DNA of 64,000 nt from Anodontia alba (GCA_964016985.1 OZ024833.1:58541463-58605462); one strand, 5' to 3'. Shown: positions 10,926 to 21,052, numbered from the stretch's first letter. The notes: generated from the sequence alone by a model not told the origin. Program-made: numbers and translations.

Positions 10926-11065
10926 GTGAGTGATCACAATAGCTCACCTTGAGCTTTCAGCTCAGGTGAGCTAATAATGTCTACCCGTGTAAACCCCAGT
11001 TTTACTATATAAAAGTGGGGTTTAAGGGGGTCAAAATTATATAGGCATGTTTTCGTGATTGTAAG

Positions 11066-11277
11066 GTAAATGTCCTAAAATTTCAAACACTTTATTCTTT
11101 TGCCCTAAATTTTGCTTTTTATGCAGTTGTTTCTTAAAATACTCAGCAGGATGGCAATTAGTGTGGATCCTGATCAGACTGCTCCTTCAGGAGCAGTCTG
11201 ATCTGGGTCTGCACTGCTTGCAAATGTCATTTTGTCAGACACTTTGGTGTATGAAATTTTGGGACATTTACCATACC
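11066..11277. repeat. M4-E MITE
   Basis: Termini GGTAAATGTCCTAAAATTTC and AAATTTTGGGACATTTACC. Centre CAGACTGCTCCTTCAGGAGC AGTCTG with GATCC/GATCTGGG arms. Confidence 0.7.
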
Positions 11278-11745
11278 TGATGACAACTGAATCCAGCAAA
11301 TACTCAGATCAGCCTGCAGTCCTGCACATATGCACAGTTTAATCACAGTCTTGATCTACCTTCACTGAGCACATAAAATTATATTCAAAAATAAGACTGT
11401 CACAATGAGGCTCAAATGAGTAATTTTTCTTATTTTTCCCATAAAATAGGACTTGATATTTCAGCACTAAAAATATCCTACGGAACGATTCTCATGTAAT
11501 ATTAAGGCCTTATTTTCAGGAAAAAAATGACAAGAAAAACATTTAAAATTTTGTCTGCTAATACACAAGTTGTGTAGGTCAAGAGTTAAAAAGAAGTGCA
11601 CTAAGATTATTCAGGCTTTGTGTGAAAGTACTATTCAACAGGGTAATTCATCCATTAAGAAACTTTCTATAATATCTCTTTTTTAACTATTTTAAAAACA
11701 ATGGCTTATTGATTAGTGTATGTCAGTGTGTGCCCTTTATAGATT
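11278..11745. other. Intron with M3 half-copy
   Basis: 11430-11550 carries a decayed M3 (CTTATTTTTCCCATAAAATA, ...CATTTAAAATTTTGTCTGC). Nothing else recognised. Confidence 0.4.
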
Positions 11746-11749
11746 CATT

Positions 11750-11952
11750 AACATTTACCATGCTATGGATAAATTCAGCAGACGACAAACTGATAATATT
11801 TTTCTTATTTATCCTCAAAAATAGGATCTGACACTTCATGCAAATTGTCTCCTTAGGAGACAATTTGCATGAAGTGTCAGATCCTATTTTCAAAGAAAAA
11901 AAAATTCAAAATGTTGTCTGCTGAATTTTTTACCCAGCATGCAAAGTGTTAA
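11750..11952. repeat. M3 hairpin MITE
   Basis: Starts TTACCATGCTATGGATAAAT and ends ACCCAGCATGCAAAGTGTTAA. Core is a perfect palindrome around GTCTCCTTAGGAGAC with GATCTGACACTTCATGCAAA arms. Confidence 0.75.
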
Positions 11953-12206
11953 AAAGAAAATACTCTTTTGTCATATTGCATTTGTTGAGAAGAAAAATCA
12001 CAATTTACAAATGAGATTAAAATAAAACACAAAAACATTTGAAGAAAGTTGTCAAAGTCACTTCTATTTGATCTGGAAGTAAGTTGTTTTTTTTTGTTTT
12101 TTTTTTTTTTTTGCTGCCATATTTATTTCTACACTGCCTGTATTTATCTTTTATAATTATATAATTATTTATTTGCATTACTTGTTTTTACTTTATTGGA
12201 TGTTTT

Positions 12207-12420
12207 AACACCTAGCACTCTGGGTAAAATTTTCAACAGTCGACAGTATGTTTTTTTTTTTTAATTTTTCACGGGGAAACAGGATTTGACATCTCATGCA
12301 AATTGTCTCAAATGGAAACAATTTGCATGAAATGTCAAACCCTGTTTTTCTGGGAAAAAATAAGAAAAACATAATCAATTTGCCATCTGCTGAATTTGCC
12401 CATAGAGTGATAAATGTTAA
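12207..12420. repeat. M3 hairpin MITE, TTAA-flanked
   Basis: TTAA precedes CACCTAGCACTCTGGGTAAA and follows GAGTGATAAATG. Core GTCTCAAATGGAAACAATTTG between CATGCAAATT/AATTTGCATG. Confidence 0.7.
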
Positions 12421-12925
12421 GGTGACTGTGGATATACTTGATTTGATTTTTTGCCATTTTTACATGGGAGACAACTTTAGTCACTTCTGGATTACATTCC
12501 TGCACCTCCCTTCTGAAAGGTGCCTATTCTGAAATGAATGAATTTGTTCCAAAATGGTGCAAACTACTTCCTTTAAGAGTAGAGGCAGCAAAAACAATTT
12601 TAACAGAGTTGTCTTCCTTGCAAGTTGATAAATTCCTGTAAATATCAACATTATTTCTTTGCAGAATGAAAGTGAATACACCAAATGACAAATGAATGAC
12701 ATTTTTTGGCTTGAAAACAGATGAATGATACTTTCTGGGATGACATTTCATTTCCTACGGAGGTCATTCAATAACATGTCAAAGCCCTGTTATTTATTTT
12801 TATCTAGAAAAAAAAATCAATTGTTTTTTTTTTTTTTTGTTGTTGTTTTTTTTTTTTCTGAAAAAAAGCATCTTATCTGTAGCGATGAACATAGCTACAG
12901 ACAAGGTATCTTTTTTTGTGATGGT
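12421..12925. other. Intron, low-complexity
   Basis: Poly-T/poly-A tracts at 12070-12110 and 12790-12860 flank otherwise unremarkable AT-rich sequence. 12475-12535 holds a short relic of M5 type. No exon seen. Confidence 0.4.
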
Positions 12926-12929
12926 CAAT

Positions 12930-13045
12930 ATTTTTCTTAATTTCTCTATGAAAACATATGTTGTGGGTACTCATTAGAGGTGCCTCAGGGAGGCACTTCT
13001 AATGAGTACCCACAACATATGCTTTCATGGAGAAATAAGAAAATA
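12930..13045. repeat. M2 hairpin MITE, near-perfect
   Basis: Left arm TCTATGAAAACATATGTTGT, right arm ACAACATATGCTTTCATGGA, centre GTGCCTCAGGGAGGCAC. One of the best-preserved copies. Confidence 0.8.
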
Positions 13046-13386
13046 TCAATACTTTTTTTATTTTTTCTGAAAAACAACAAAAAACAAAAAAAAGAAAAAA
13101 CAAAAAAAACAACAACAATTTATCTGAATCTATTAGCTACAGACATCTTTATTTTGACAAAAATGCCGATATTTCCTTATTTGTCTACAAAAAAAAAAAA
13201 AAAATGCTTGGCAATTCACCATGCTGATGAGGCAATTCTAAAGTGTGCCCACAACATATGTTTCTGCTGAGAAGTTAGAGAATTATCTATCCGGACATTT
13301 TCCTTATCTAGGTACTGAGCTACTGGTATGCATAATAAAACTATAATTCTGATGATTTGATTTTTTCAGCTTCATACACTGCAGAC

Positions 13387-14571
13387 ATGGGCAGCACACC
13401 TTCTGTCCCTAGAGGTAAGGACACTGGGTACATAGTAAACCACAAACAGTTTAAACCAGAGGAGGCACTAATATTCCTGTGTCAAAAATGTAAATCCACT
13501 GGAAAAAATCTAGATGCAGTTGGTTTTTGCGACACCTGCAAGAAACATTTTTGTGACAAATGTGCTGAAAAACATTTCAAAGATCCTAAAACAAGACGAC
13601 ACAAACTCATGGAAATCGTAAAAAGTGAAAAGTCCAGACCAAAATCAGAATATACAAGACAACCTCAAAGGCAACTTAGGCGGAGGAGGAAAAAGGGAGA
13701 AAAGTATAAAGAAAACATGAAAAACAAATATCTCAAGGCAACTAAATCAAAACAGACACTACAGTTTCAGAAAGAATTAGATTTTACTCTAGAAGAAGAT
13801 AGTTTTGTATGCTGGGTGAGTGGATTTGATGTGATGCTCGATGGGAAAGTTGTGGTAGTAGATGGAACAAACTGCAAACTGAAGTTTTATGATAAATTTT
13901 ACAACTTCCTGCATGCAAAGAGTGTGTACGGAGTTTTAGATATTGCTGTAGTAACAGATACTGATATTTCAAAGAAGATTGCAAACTTAGCATTTTTAAA
14001 TCGAGATAAATATGAAAACAGCAGTGACGTGTATCTAATGAAGAAAGAAGGTGATATAAATATATATTCAAATTCTGACGGCAAACTGGATTATCTTATG
14101 TATTACGATAAACACTTTTACGTCAGTGGATGTACAAATTCACAAATTTTAGTGATAAATTTTGAAGGTGAAGAGGTCAAGTTCTTTCAATCGGACAATT
14201 ACTCAATCAGTTTTTTCACCATCAACCCACGGAACGGAAATGTTTATGCTTCACACTACTATCAAGGACTAAAAGCTTTCAATCAGAAAGGTGAAGAAGT
14301 ATTTGCTCTAAAAAATGCTGACATCCAATTTTATTTTGGAATAGTAACTGACAAGAAAGGTAATATATATGTATCAACAAAAGATCAAAACAGGAATCGC
14401 GTGTATATTATAAAAGAAGAGGGGTTGGTGGTTGAGGTATTATTGTCGGAAAGATCAAAGTATGATCAGTTAGAAGATATCTATTACAACAGATTCAGCG
14501 ACAGTGTTCTCATACGCCGAACAGGAGGACCTACTCTGGGTGTGTTTAAGATTGTCACAAACAAAAAATAA
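13387..14571 (+). CDS. B-box zinc-finger, TRIM-like propeller protein (intronless, nested)
   Basis: A 394-residue protein encoded opposite to the integrin gene, within one of its introns. A B-box-type zinc site spans residues 32-72: C32, C35, C48, C51, C56, C59, H63, H72. A very basic stretch (QRQLRRRRKKGEKYK) follows, then about 250 residues of repeating strands (VVVVDGTNCKLKFYD; GNVYASHYYQGLKAFNQKG; GNIYVSTKDQNRNRVYII) like the NHL/six-bladed propellers of TRIM2/3/71-type bivalve proteins. There is no RING domain. I chose the ATG at 13387, not 13357, because a TTTTTTCAG acceptor ends at 13369 and the resulting N-terminus MGSTPS fits N-myristoylation (G2, S6). A ligase or membrane-adaptor role is inference. 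An upstream non-coding exon is possible. AATAAA overlaps the stop codon. Confidence 0.85.
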   Translation: MGSTPSVPRGKDTGYIVNHKQFKPEEALIFLCQKCKSTGKNLDAVGFCDTCKKHFCDKCAEKHFKDPKTRRHKLMEIVKSEKSRPKSEYTRQPQRQLRRRRKKGEKYKENMKNKYLKATKSKQTLQFQKELDFTLEEDSFVCWVSGFDVMLDGKVVVVDGTNCKLKFYDKFYNFLHAKSVYGVLDIAVVTDTDISKKIANLAFLNRDKYENSSDVYLMKKEGDINIYSNSDGKLDYLMYYDKHFYVSGCTNSQILVINFEGEEVKFFQSDNYSISFFTINPRNGNVYASHYYQGLKAFNQKGEEVFALKNADIQFYFGIVTDKKGNIYVSTKDQNRNRVYIIKEEGLVVEVLLSERSKYDQLEDIYYNRFSDSVLIRRTGGPTLGVFKIVTNKK

Positions 14572-14620
14572 ACATTCTGAAATTTCATGTTCAAATACAT
14601 AAAAGCTGAAGAACACTTAA

Positions 14621-14828
14621 ACCATTGTAGACTGGAGACCCCTAAAAGGGTAACTGGCAAACAGCGCAGACCCAGATCAGATGCTGCAGAACACGGCATC
14701 TGATCAGGGTCTCCACTATTTGCAAATAGTTCAATCATTTTTCTCTAGGAATATGTAAATCATATAGCCTGACATACCTAAAACTGAAATTAGAATCTTC
14801 CAGTATATAGTTTCAAGTTTACAGTGGG
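14621..14828. mobile_element. M4-C MITE in the 3' flank of the nested gene
   Basis: TTAA at 14617-14620, then ACCATTGTAGACTGGAGACC; the right end TTTACAGTGGGGTAA is a decayed TTAA end. Arms GGCAAACAGCGCAGACCCAG and GGGTCTCCACTATTTGC. It begins 50 bp after the stop codon, so it may lie in the 3' UTR. Confidence 0.6.
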
Positions 14829-14875
14829 GTAAGGGAATTGGGCACAAATTGTAAAGAACATTTTCTTACTCTTAA

Positions 14876-15109
14876 GGTGATCAGATACACTTTCAGGGGT
14901 GGTTACTCTGAATTGCTTTCGTTCTTATCCCCTTTTCTGAAGAGGGTCTACTCCAAAAGGAAAGAATTTGGTCCCGAAGGGAGCAAATTCTTTCCTTTTA
15001 GAGTAGACCCATTTACAGAAGGGACTTGATGTGCAGGAAAGCAAACAGGAAGTCATAAAAATTGTCTCCCTTGAAACAATGGTGGGAAGTCTACCAAGTG
15101 TATCCAATC
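14876..15109. mobile_element. M5 MITE with TTAA target duplication
   Basis: TTAA at 14872-14875 and 15110-15113. Ends GGTGATCAGATACACTTTC and CCAAGTGTATCCAATC. Centre is an imperfect hairpin: AAAGGAAAGAATTTGGTCCC ... GAGCAAATTCTTTCCTTTTA. Confidence 0.7.
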
Positions 15110-15164
15110 TTAATGTTGACCTTGCTATTGTTTAATTAGTAACATTTTTATCCCAATGCTTTAG

Positions 15165-15775
15165 CAATGGGGATATTGTAAATGCCTCCATCCATCAGTC
15201 ATTTATGCTATCTCCTACAAATCCACTGGGCTGATACGTAAATGCCTCCATCCATCAGTCATTTAAGCTATCTCCTACTAATCCACTGGGCTGATACGTA
15301 AATCATCCATCAGTCATTTATGCTATCTCCTACTAATCCACTGGGCTGATACGTAAATGCCTCCATCCATCAGTCATTTATGCTATCTCCTACTAATCCA
15401 CTGGGCTGATATGTAAATGCCTCCATTCATCAGTCATTTATGCTATCTCCTCCTAAACCACTGGGCTGAATTTAACCAAGCTTGCTACATGACATCCCCG
15501 CATGGTATGGGTGTGCTAGAGCAATGTTATTTTTCACTCTGCCTCATATGACCTTCTGGTGGGGTCATAAGATCACTGTCTGTCTGTCCTTCTGTCTGTC
15601 ACCCTATCTCCTCATAAAGCACTGGGCGGAATTTAATCAAACTTGCTACATGACTTCCCCTTGTGGTAAGGTTTTGCAAGAGCGAACCCATCTGGCTGTC
15701 TGTCATCACGCTATTAGCAAGATTAGCACCGAGAATGGGGATTTTACGATGGTGCAATCTAGTTCTTTGTCCCAG
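15165..15775. repeat. Element with ~60-bp tandem repeats
   Basis: Five units of about 60 bp (one shortened to ~55) contain CCATCAGTCATTTATGCTAT and CCACTGGGCTGATACGTAAA (15178-15470). The following 300 bp repeats ACTGGGCGGAATTTAA and TTGCTACATGAC twice. The outer ends, AGCAATGGGGATATTGTA and GAGAATGGGGATTTTACG, are similar in direct orientation. Confidence 0.65.
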
Positions 15776-15914
15776 TAAAAAAGGGGTTAAACTTTTCTTC
15801 AAAATGTCTCCATTTTATGCCGACACTTCAAATGAAGTCAAGCACTATTTGCAGGGAAAGGGAATTAAAATGTCAAATGCTTATTTTGTATTCTGTATAC
15901 AGCTCCAGATATCA

Positions 15915-16025
15915 GTAAATAGTTTTCTTATTTCTCCACCAAAAACATATGTTGCGGGTACTAACTAGAAGTGCCTAGGCATATGCTCAACATAATATCC
16001 TTTCATGGAAAAATAAGAAAAATAT
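15915..16025. repeat. M2 hairpin MITE, degenerate
   Basis: Left arm TTTCTTATTTCTCCACCAAA / GTTGCGGGTACTAACTAGAAG-like; right arm CATGGAAAAATAAGAAAAAT. Confidence 0.5.
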
Positions 16026-16238
16026 GAATAAGTTCTAGTTTGAAAAGATGCCTTATCTGGCAGCAGACAATAATTTACAAGTCAATAAGAAAAATAAAGA
16101 CGCAGCAATTTAATAGATGACAAGTCTAAAATATTTTTCAAATTTTTCTCTGAAAATGGAACACATATTTCATCAAAACTACTGTTATTTGTTGTTTATT
16201 TAACTTCACTTTAAGAGTGCTAAAGGGTTATAGCTTAC

Positions 16239-16327
16239 CTGGGAAAACGGTTCCTGGACCCCTTCTGCTGATCCATGGTAGATATACACAGCGCCCTGTC
16301 CTTCATAAGGAGCACCAACTGCAAAAT
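16239..16327 (-). CDS. Integrin alpha, exon within propeller blade 6
   Basis: An 89-bp exon reading DFAVGAPYEGQGAVYIYHGS then AEGVQEPFSQ. The DFAVGAP strand directly completes the cation loop DLNGDGFQ that ends the upstream exon. The acceptor is TTATTGTAG and the donor is CAG|GTAAGC. The first two bases finish a codon begun in 19635-19773, and the exon ends in phase 0. Confidence 0.93.
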
Positions 16328-16504
16328 CTACAATAAAAATGTAGTGTGGATTACCGTATTTGACCTAATTACCCCACTGTGTATTTAGGTTTATCAAAAT
16401 TACTAGAAAAACTTGTAATAAAATATCCACCTGATTAGGGCACACTTTAAAGAAAGATCAGCAGAGGTGAACGAGCAGCATACTTAATGCTGCTTAAGCG
16501 ATAT

Positions 16505-16615
16505 AATTTTCTGATTTCCTTTATAAAAGCATATGTTTTGGGTACTTGTTTGAATTGCCTTGTCAAGGCAATTCAAATGAGTACCCACAACATATGTTTT
16601 TATAAAGAAGTGGAT
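16505..16615. repeat. M2-variant hairpin MITE
   Basis: Arms TATAAAAGCATATGTTTTGG/CATATGTTTTTATA and GAATTGCCTTGTCAAGGCAATTC at the centre. It is embedded between sequences (TACTGCATGCG-like; ATTAGGTCGAATACGGT) that recur near 21450, 25200 and 60540. Confidence 0.65.
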
Positions 16616-17031
16616 AAAAGTGCATTGGCTGTAATCTAAAAACTACTAAATTGCTTGACTGTGTGCTTATAGGAGCATGTGTGGTAATTAGGTCGAATAC
16701 GGTATATCTGGCAGGAAACTGTTAGCTTAACACGTCATTAAATTAAATAATATTATGTTGACTACTTTAAATAATACTGATATTTTTAATGAGAAAAAAT
16801 AATTGTTTTCATTTATGAAAGAAAAGCAGATGATTCACATGAAATGTCCTTACTTCCTTGGAAAAGTGAAAAAAATAAATGCCATCTGTTGCTGTTGTGG
16901 ATGGTGCTTTAATGGTTAATTTATATAATAAACACCTCATTACTACTGTAATGCAGTGCTCCAGGAGGAATTCAAGGACTGAGGGGTGCGGGGTATGGCA
17001 CTTTTTGCACAGTCATATAAGTATGCACCAT

Positions 17032-17335
17032 CACCGGCCTCGGTGGCTCAGTTGGATGCGCCGTCCGAATGGAGACCAGGAGGTCGCGGGTTCAACCCCC
17101 GCCGAGGTCGACAACATTCTTTCGTGGAGATTGATCATGAAATATTTTCTACGGTCATTCTCTCCCTTCCGCTGATTCAAGAAGGGCAGTTGTCAGTTTC
17201 TGGCGAAAGAATGCGCACAATACTGGTTAACCGCTAAGAGGACTAAGCCTGCCCAGTAAACGTGTGGTTAGGTAAACTGACAGCGCTCGACCTGACCCCA
17301 CTGGGTTGACTGGGCCGTAAAACCTCAACACAAAC
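17032..17335 (+). mobile_element. S1 tRNA-derived SINE, full length, 13-bp target duplication
   Basis: AAGTATGCACCAT flanks both ends (17019-17031, 17336-17348). The head has pol III box A (TGGCTCAGTTGGATGC) and box B (GGTTCAACCCC) in a tRNA-like fold starting CCGGCCTCGG. The tail ends GTAAAACCTCAACACAAAC. It is the reference copy for the family, and the only one in plus orientation. Confidence 0.88.
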
Positions 17336-17512
17336 AAGTATGCACCATGTGTCACGAAATGTGCTTAGTATCAAGACATGTTACAAAATATAACCTTATT
17401 CCACAATAGATGCCTCAAACTAGAATACACATAAAACTGACCATTGATAACTGTTTTAAATTTTTGTCATATTTTCATGAAATTTTCACCAAAATGGAGG
17501 ATTTTATGTCTG

Positions 17513-17755
17513 GGCCCAGTTGTTCAAAGCGTCGTTAGCTTAACGAGCTCGTTGAGGGTCATTTCGTTACCTGTTTTAGCAGATTCAATATACAAAATTC
17601 TGATATTTTTTGCTGAAAAAATGTGAGTAGCTTTTGCACTGCAAAAGCTACTCACATTTTTTCAGCAAAAAATTTCAGTATATTTGCGTATCACTTGATG
17701 TAAATTTTAACGTATTGTTAACTAACGACATCATTAGCTTTGAACAACTGGGCCC
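17513..17755. repeat. M1 palindromic MITE, well preserved
   Basis: GGGCCCAGTTGTTCAAAGCG to TTTGAACAACTGGGCCC. Central hairpin arms TGTGAGTAGCTTTTGCA match perfectly. Confidence 0.85.
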
Positions 17756-17944
17756 TGGAATTGAAAAAAGGCAGCTGGCAGCTTAAGAAGGGCAGAGGGG
17801 CGGCAGGATAGGGCAAGAGGGGTGGCCCACCAATCTATATGGAGCCAGCTGGAGCTCTTCTATGTGATCTGATGCTCTGTATCCCATCTTGTGGATTTTC
17901 GCGTATCTCTGCAGAGGAATTGCTAAGGAGTATTTGATGATAAT

Positions 17945-18070
17945 TATAGGATTATTTTTCTTATTTCTCCATAAAAACATATGTTGTGGGTACTCATTAG
18001 AAGCGCCTCATCGAGGCACTTCTAATGAGTACCCACACCATATGTTTCTATGGAGAAATAAGAAATATTA
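17945..18070. repeat. M2 hairpin MITE, near-perfect
   Basis: TTCTTATTTCTCCATAAAAA ... GTACTCATTAGAAGCGCCTC and inverse AGGCACTTCTAATGAGTACC ... GGAGAAATAAGAA. Confidence 0.8.
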
Positions 18071-18299
18071 TCCCAGAATTATCACCCAATACTCCTCCTT
18101 AACAACTAAGTCCTCTGTGAAATCACCTGACCAGTAAATGACACCAAAACCTGACCAACCAAAATAGCTTACCAGTTAACGGTTAATGTTATTGCTTAGA
18201 TAAACAATATTACCTATGTACTTTTTCATTGATAAATACAGGTACACATGCAGTTTTCATTGACAAATACAGGTATCACGATATTGTTTGTCTAAGGAT

Positions 18300-18428
18300 T
18301 TATGCATGGGCATGGTTATAGCCTTCTGACGGAGGAGTCAATTCCTCTGTCTCTGGATCATACTTGACACAATCATCTCTGTTATCCTGTGAACATCCAC
18401 TCAATGTGATACTGGGCATCAGACCCAT
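18300..18428 (-). CDS. Possible orphan coding patch, 42 codons
   Basis: A minus-strand open frame starts MGLMPSITLSGCSQDNRDDC and ends GYNHAHA. It sits in unique-looking sequence between integrin exons 19635-19773 and 16239-16327. An acceptor-like TTACTGCAG lies just upstream. The phase does not fit insertion between those exons, and the two flanking exons join perfectly without it. It could be a decayed duplicate exon, an alternative terminal exon, or chance. I do not recognise it. Confidence 0.2.
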   Translation of the reverse strand: MGLMPSITLSGCSQDNRDDCVKYDPETEELTPPSEGYNHAHA

Positions 18429-18466
18429 GTTACTGCAGTAATAATGTTTATTTACAAAACTTAATT

Positions 18467-18750
18467 GATTGTGTTGGGGTTTAACGACACGTCAACCCTT
18501 GAGGGTCATTTTGTGTCGTCTCCCAGAGAAAGGGAGAAAAGAGACAGAAGAGAGAGTAGAGGAGATGAAAGAGAGGGACAGGGAAGAAAGAAGAACAGGA
18601 ATGAAAGTGAAGAAACAGAAGAAATAAAAACATTCCCCCTCTACCCTTACCCACTACAAGGATAGCAGGCCTTGCCCAACTGTAAGCCAATATCAGTTGG
18701 ACGCCCCGGTGATGTAAGATACACAGCACCTTCGCACCACCCGACCACCC
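18467..18750 (-). mobile_element. S2-type SINE, near full length
   Basis: From GATTGTGTTGGGGTTTAACG to the C-rich end CCACCCGACCACCCC. It includes the purine block (GGGAGAAAAGAGACAGAAG) and the distal part with TAGCAGGCCTTGCCCAACTG and ATCAGTTGGACGCCCC. No tRNA box B is seen. Confidence 0.7.
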
Positions 18751-18870
18751 CACATTACAAAACTTAGATACATTCTCTAGTATCCAATGAATCTGCAACC
18801 AGACAGCAAAGACCCTGATATGCAGGTGCAGATATGCTGGCTGATCCCGGCCTTAGCTATCGATATATAC

Positions 18871-19089
18871 GGTAAATGACCTAAAATTTCCAACACTTTA
18901 TTATATACTTTTTTGTCTAAATTTTACTTTTTTATGAAGTTGTTTCTTAAAATACTTAGTGGAATGGCAAACAGTGTAGACCCTGATCAGACTGCTCCTG
19001 AAGGAGCAGTCTGATCTTGGTCTGCACTGTTTGCAAATGTCATTTTGTGAGACACTTTGGTGTACAAAATTTTAAAGCATTTACCGTAT
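18871..19089. repeat. M4-E MITE
   Basis: Ends GGTAAATGACCTAAAATTTC and AAATTTTAAAGCATTTACCG. Centre GACTGCTCCTGAAGGAGCAG TC with CAAACAGTGTAGACCCTGAT arms. Confidence 0.7.
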
Positions 19090-19134
19090 CTCTCAGGCAC
19101 TTTTTCCCAGACTGTTGATTCATCAATTACTTTT

Positions 19135-19325
19135 TTGAGGTTCAAGTTCTTCATCAATACATAGACCCTTGTGGGTCCTTATGTATCATCTCCAAGAGAA
19201 ACATAGAAAAGGGACAGACAATCTAGTAGATAAGAAGAGAGAGAGAAACAGAGGAGGATGAAAGTTTAATCAAATTACTGTGACTTAACAGAAGAAATAC
19301 TTATTAAGAGTCCCCTTACCCCACC
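19135..19325 (-). mobile_element. Diverged S2-type SINE
   Basis: TGAGGTTCAAGTTCTTCATC, TAGACCCTTGTGGGTC, TCTCCAAGAGAAACATAGAA and the GAAGAGAGAGAGAAACAGAG block parallel the S2 copies in order, with strong divergence. Confidence 0.5.
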
Positions 19326-19365
19326 TGCTTGCAAGTACAGTAGCTGATCAGTTACTAAGTATTCT

Positions 19366-19607
19366 GGGCCCAGTTGTTCAAAGCATCGTTAGATTAACAA
19401 GCTTGTTTATGGTCAAAATGTTGACTGTTCTAGTAAGTACAATATTTAATTCACAGGTATTTTTGCTGAAAAAATGTGAGTAGCTTTTGTATGCAAAAGC
19501 TACTCACATTTTTTCAGCAAAAATATTAGCGTATATGCCATATTAAATGATCAAAGTTTTAACGATACATTAACTAACGGCATCGTTAGTTTTGAACAAC
19601 TGGACCC
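19366..19607. repeat. M1 palindromic MITE
   Basis: GGGCCCAGTTGTTCAAAGCA to GTTTTGAACAACTGGACCC; central hairpin GAGTAGCTTTTGTATGCAAAAGCTACTC (split, 28 bp). Confidence 0.8.
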
Positions 19608-19634
19608 TGATGAACAAAAACCAACCATACATAC

Positions 19635-19773
19635 CTTGAAAACCATCCCCATTGAGATCCCCAGCTTTTGCCAAACTGAAACCAAACCTAGCATGTAGAC
19701 ATTGTAATGCATCACACTCATCCTGGCTTAGTGATCTCCCTTTGATGATTTGTGGCTTTGTGAAGTCCGTGAT
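19635..19773 (-). CDS. Integrin alpha, exon for blade 6 entry with cation loop
   Basis: A 139-bp exon from ITDFTKPQIIKGRSLSQDE to the loop DLNGDGFQ. FGFSLAKAGDLNGDGF is a canonical FG-GAP repeat with Ca2+-binding Asp/Asn side chains. A Cys pair, ECDALQC, sits just before it. The acceptor is AATTTCAG and the donor is CAAG|GTATGT. The start is phase 0 and one base carries into 16239-16327. Confidence 0.93.
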
Positions 19774-20144
19774 CTGAAATTCAACAAGTTTTCTATGTCA
19801 ATTGATTTTACTACAGCACAGTTAAGAGCTCTAGATAAAACTAGTAACAGTGTTTTCAGAGAAAACGGATGTCCCCCCACCATGAATTTTCAGTTTTTCT
19901 ACTGCTGTGCCCTTGAAAATTAGATCATGGTCATTAAAATCTAATCAGTTCTTTGTTATGTCCCAGTTATATATCCTTGACAATTTGGTAAGAATCCAAC
20001 CACTCTGGTTCACAAGATATTGTACAGACAAGACAGTGTGATGCTGACGCCAACGGGATCTGCACCAAAAACAGTATGTCCCCCTCCCCATAGGTGGGGG
20101 AACATAAATACTTGTCTGGTGACCTCTCTTATCCAGATGAGGAT

Positions 20145-20555
20145 GGTAGTTTGGTGTTTTATGTCGCTTTCAACATTATTTAAGTCATAAAGAGACAATG
20201 AAGGTGTGATAATGAAAGGCTTAGTGCAATGAAGTACTGTACAGTCATGATCTGGGCCCAGTTGTTCAAAGCATAGTTAGCTTAATGAGCTCGTTAGTGG
20301 TCAAAATGTTAACTGTTCTAGTAAGTACAGTATCTAATTCAAAGATATTTTTGCTGAAAAAAAAAAATGTGAGTAGCTTTCAGCAAAAATATTAGCATAT
20401 ATGCCATATTTCATGATTAAAGTTTTAACAATTCGTTAACTAACAGACTTCATTAGTTTTGAACAACTGGGCCCTGAACAACTCTAGCGGGACTTGAAAC
20501 CAAGACCTCATGATACGCAGTTGCAAACACTTACCACTCAGCCACTAAAATGCCT
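20145..20555 (-). mobile_element. tRNA-derived SINE (S6) split by an M1 MITE
   Basis: The tail TTATGTCGCTTTCAACATTA lies at 20157-20176. The tRNA-like head at 20483-20553 has box A (TGGCTGAGTGGTAAG) and box B (GGTTTCAAGTCCC) on the minus strand. The M1 element at 20254-20474 separates them. Confidence 0.65.
20254..20474. repeat. M1 MITE inserted in a SINE
   Basis: TGGGCCCAGTTGTTCAAAGC to GTTTTGAACAACTGGGCCC. The central hairpin is shortened to AGTAGCTTTCAGC. It is therefore younger than the S6 SINE that it splits. Confidence 0.8.
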
Positions 20556-20632
20556 CCTCTTATCCAAATCTCTTATTATTAGTTCAATGAAATTAGGAAT
20601 TCTTATTCCTCTGTTGTTACTTTCCTATTGCT

Positions 20633-20850
20633 CTGCATGCTGGGTAAAAAAAATTCAGATGACATTTCGAAGTACTATTCTTATTTTCCCCAGAAAATAG
20701 GCTTTGACATTTCATGCAAATTGTCTCCTAAAATAAGCTTTGACATTTCATGCAAACTGTCTGCTTAGGAGACAATTTTGCATGACATGTCAAAGCCTAT
20801 TTCCTGGGAAAAATGTAAAAAATATAGTCTATAGTCGTCTGCTCAGGTTG
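20633..20850. repeat. M3 MITE with duplicated arm
   Basis: GCATGCTGGGTAAA start. The GCTTTGACATTTCATGCAAA arm occurs twice in tandem (20700-20760) before the inverse TTTTGCATGACATGTCAAAG, an internal duplication of one arm. Confidence 0.65.
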
Positions 20851-21052
20851 ACCCATTTCTCAACAGAAAACATAACACTGCGGCATAATGACGTTACATG
20901 CCAGTAACCAAGTGTTATGTAGCATGTGGTGATATCGTTTTTATAACAAAACTTATCCAATAACAATAAGTGAAGCCATATGATAAGGGTTAGTACTAAG
21001 TGGAGTGCATTTTGACCTGTCAGAGCCAATTTGGCATGCCATATTTGACCTA

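Larger units (their letters stand above)
7806..10974 (+). mobile_element. Pearl-like element with ~17-unit core array
   Basis: It starts CAAGAGGACCATGATGGTCC (subterminal hairpin) and GCTCACCTGA. The body is a ~165-bp tandem array (7930-10700), then a GGAC/GAC microsatellite, and the 3' end is a hairpin AGCTCACCTTGAGC...GCTCAGGTGAGCT followed by AATAA. The GCTCACCTGA near the 5' end is the inverse of TCAGGTGAGC at the 3' end. The flanks rejoin to the M2-variant sequence with no evident target duplication. No protein is encoded. Confidence 0.75.
7690..11050. repeat. M2-variant MITE split by a pearl-like element
   Basis: Left part 7690-7805 has arms ATAGATTGTGGGTATTCATT / GAGTACCCACAATCTATG. 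The right flank resumes at 10975 (ATGTCTACCCGTGTAAACCC). The uninterrupted relative at 48125-48300 shows the empty site, AAGAAAAATAATGTATACC. Confidence 0.65.

Noticed and set aside
17032..17110. tRNA gene at the head of the S1 SINE (also 32470, 47690, 61880, 37600, 53000)
   Set aside because: Box A and box B are present, but these are repeated SINE heads with target duplications, lacking mature tRNA 3' ends.
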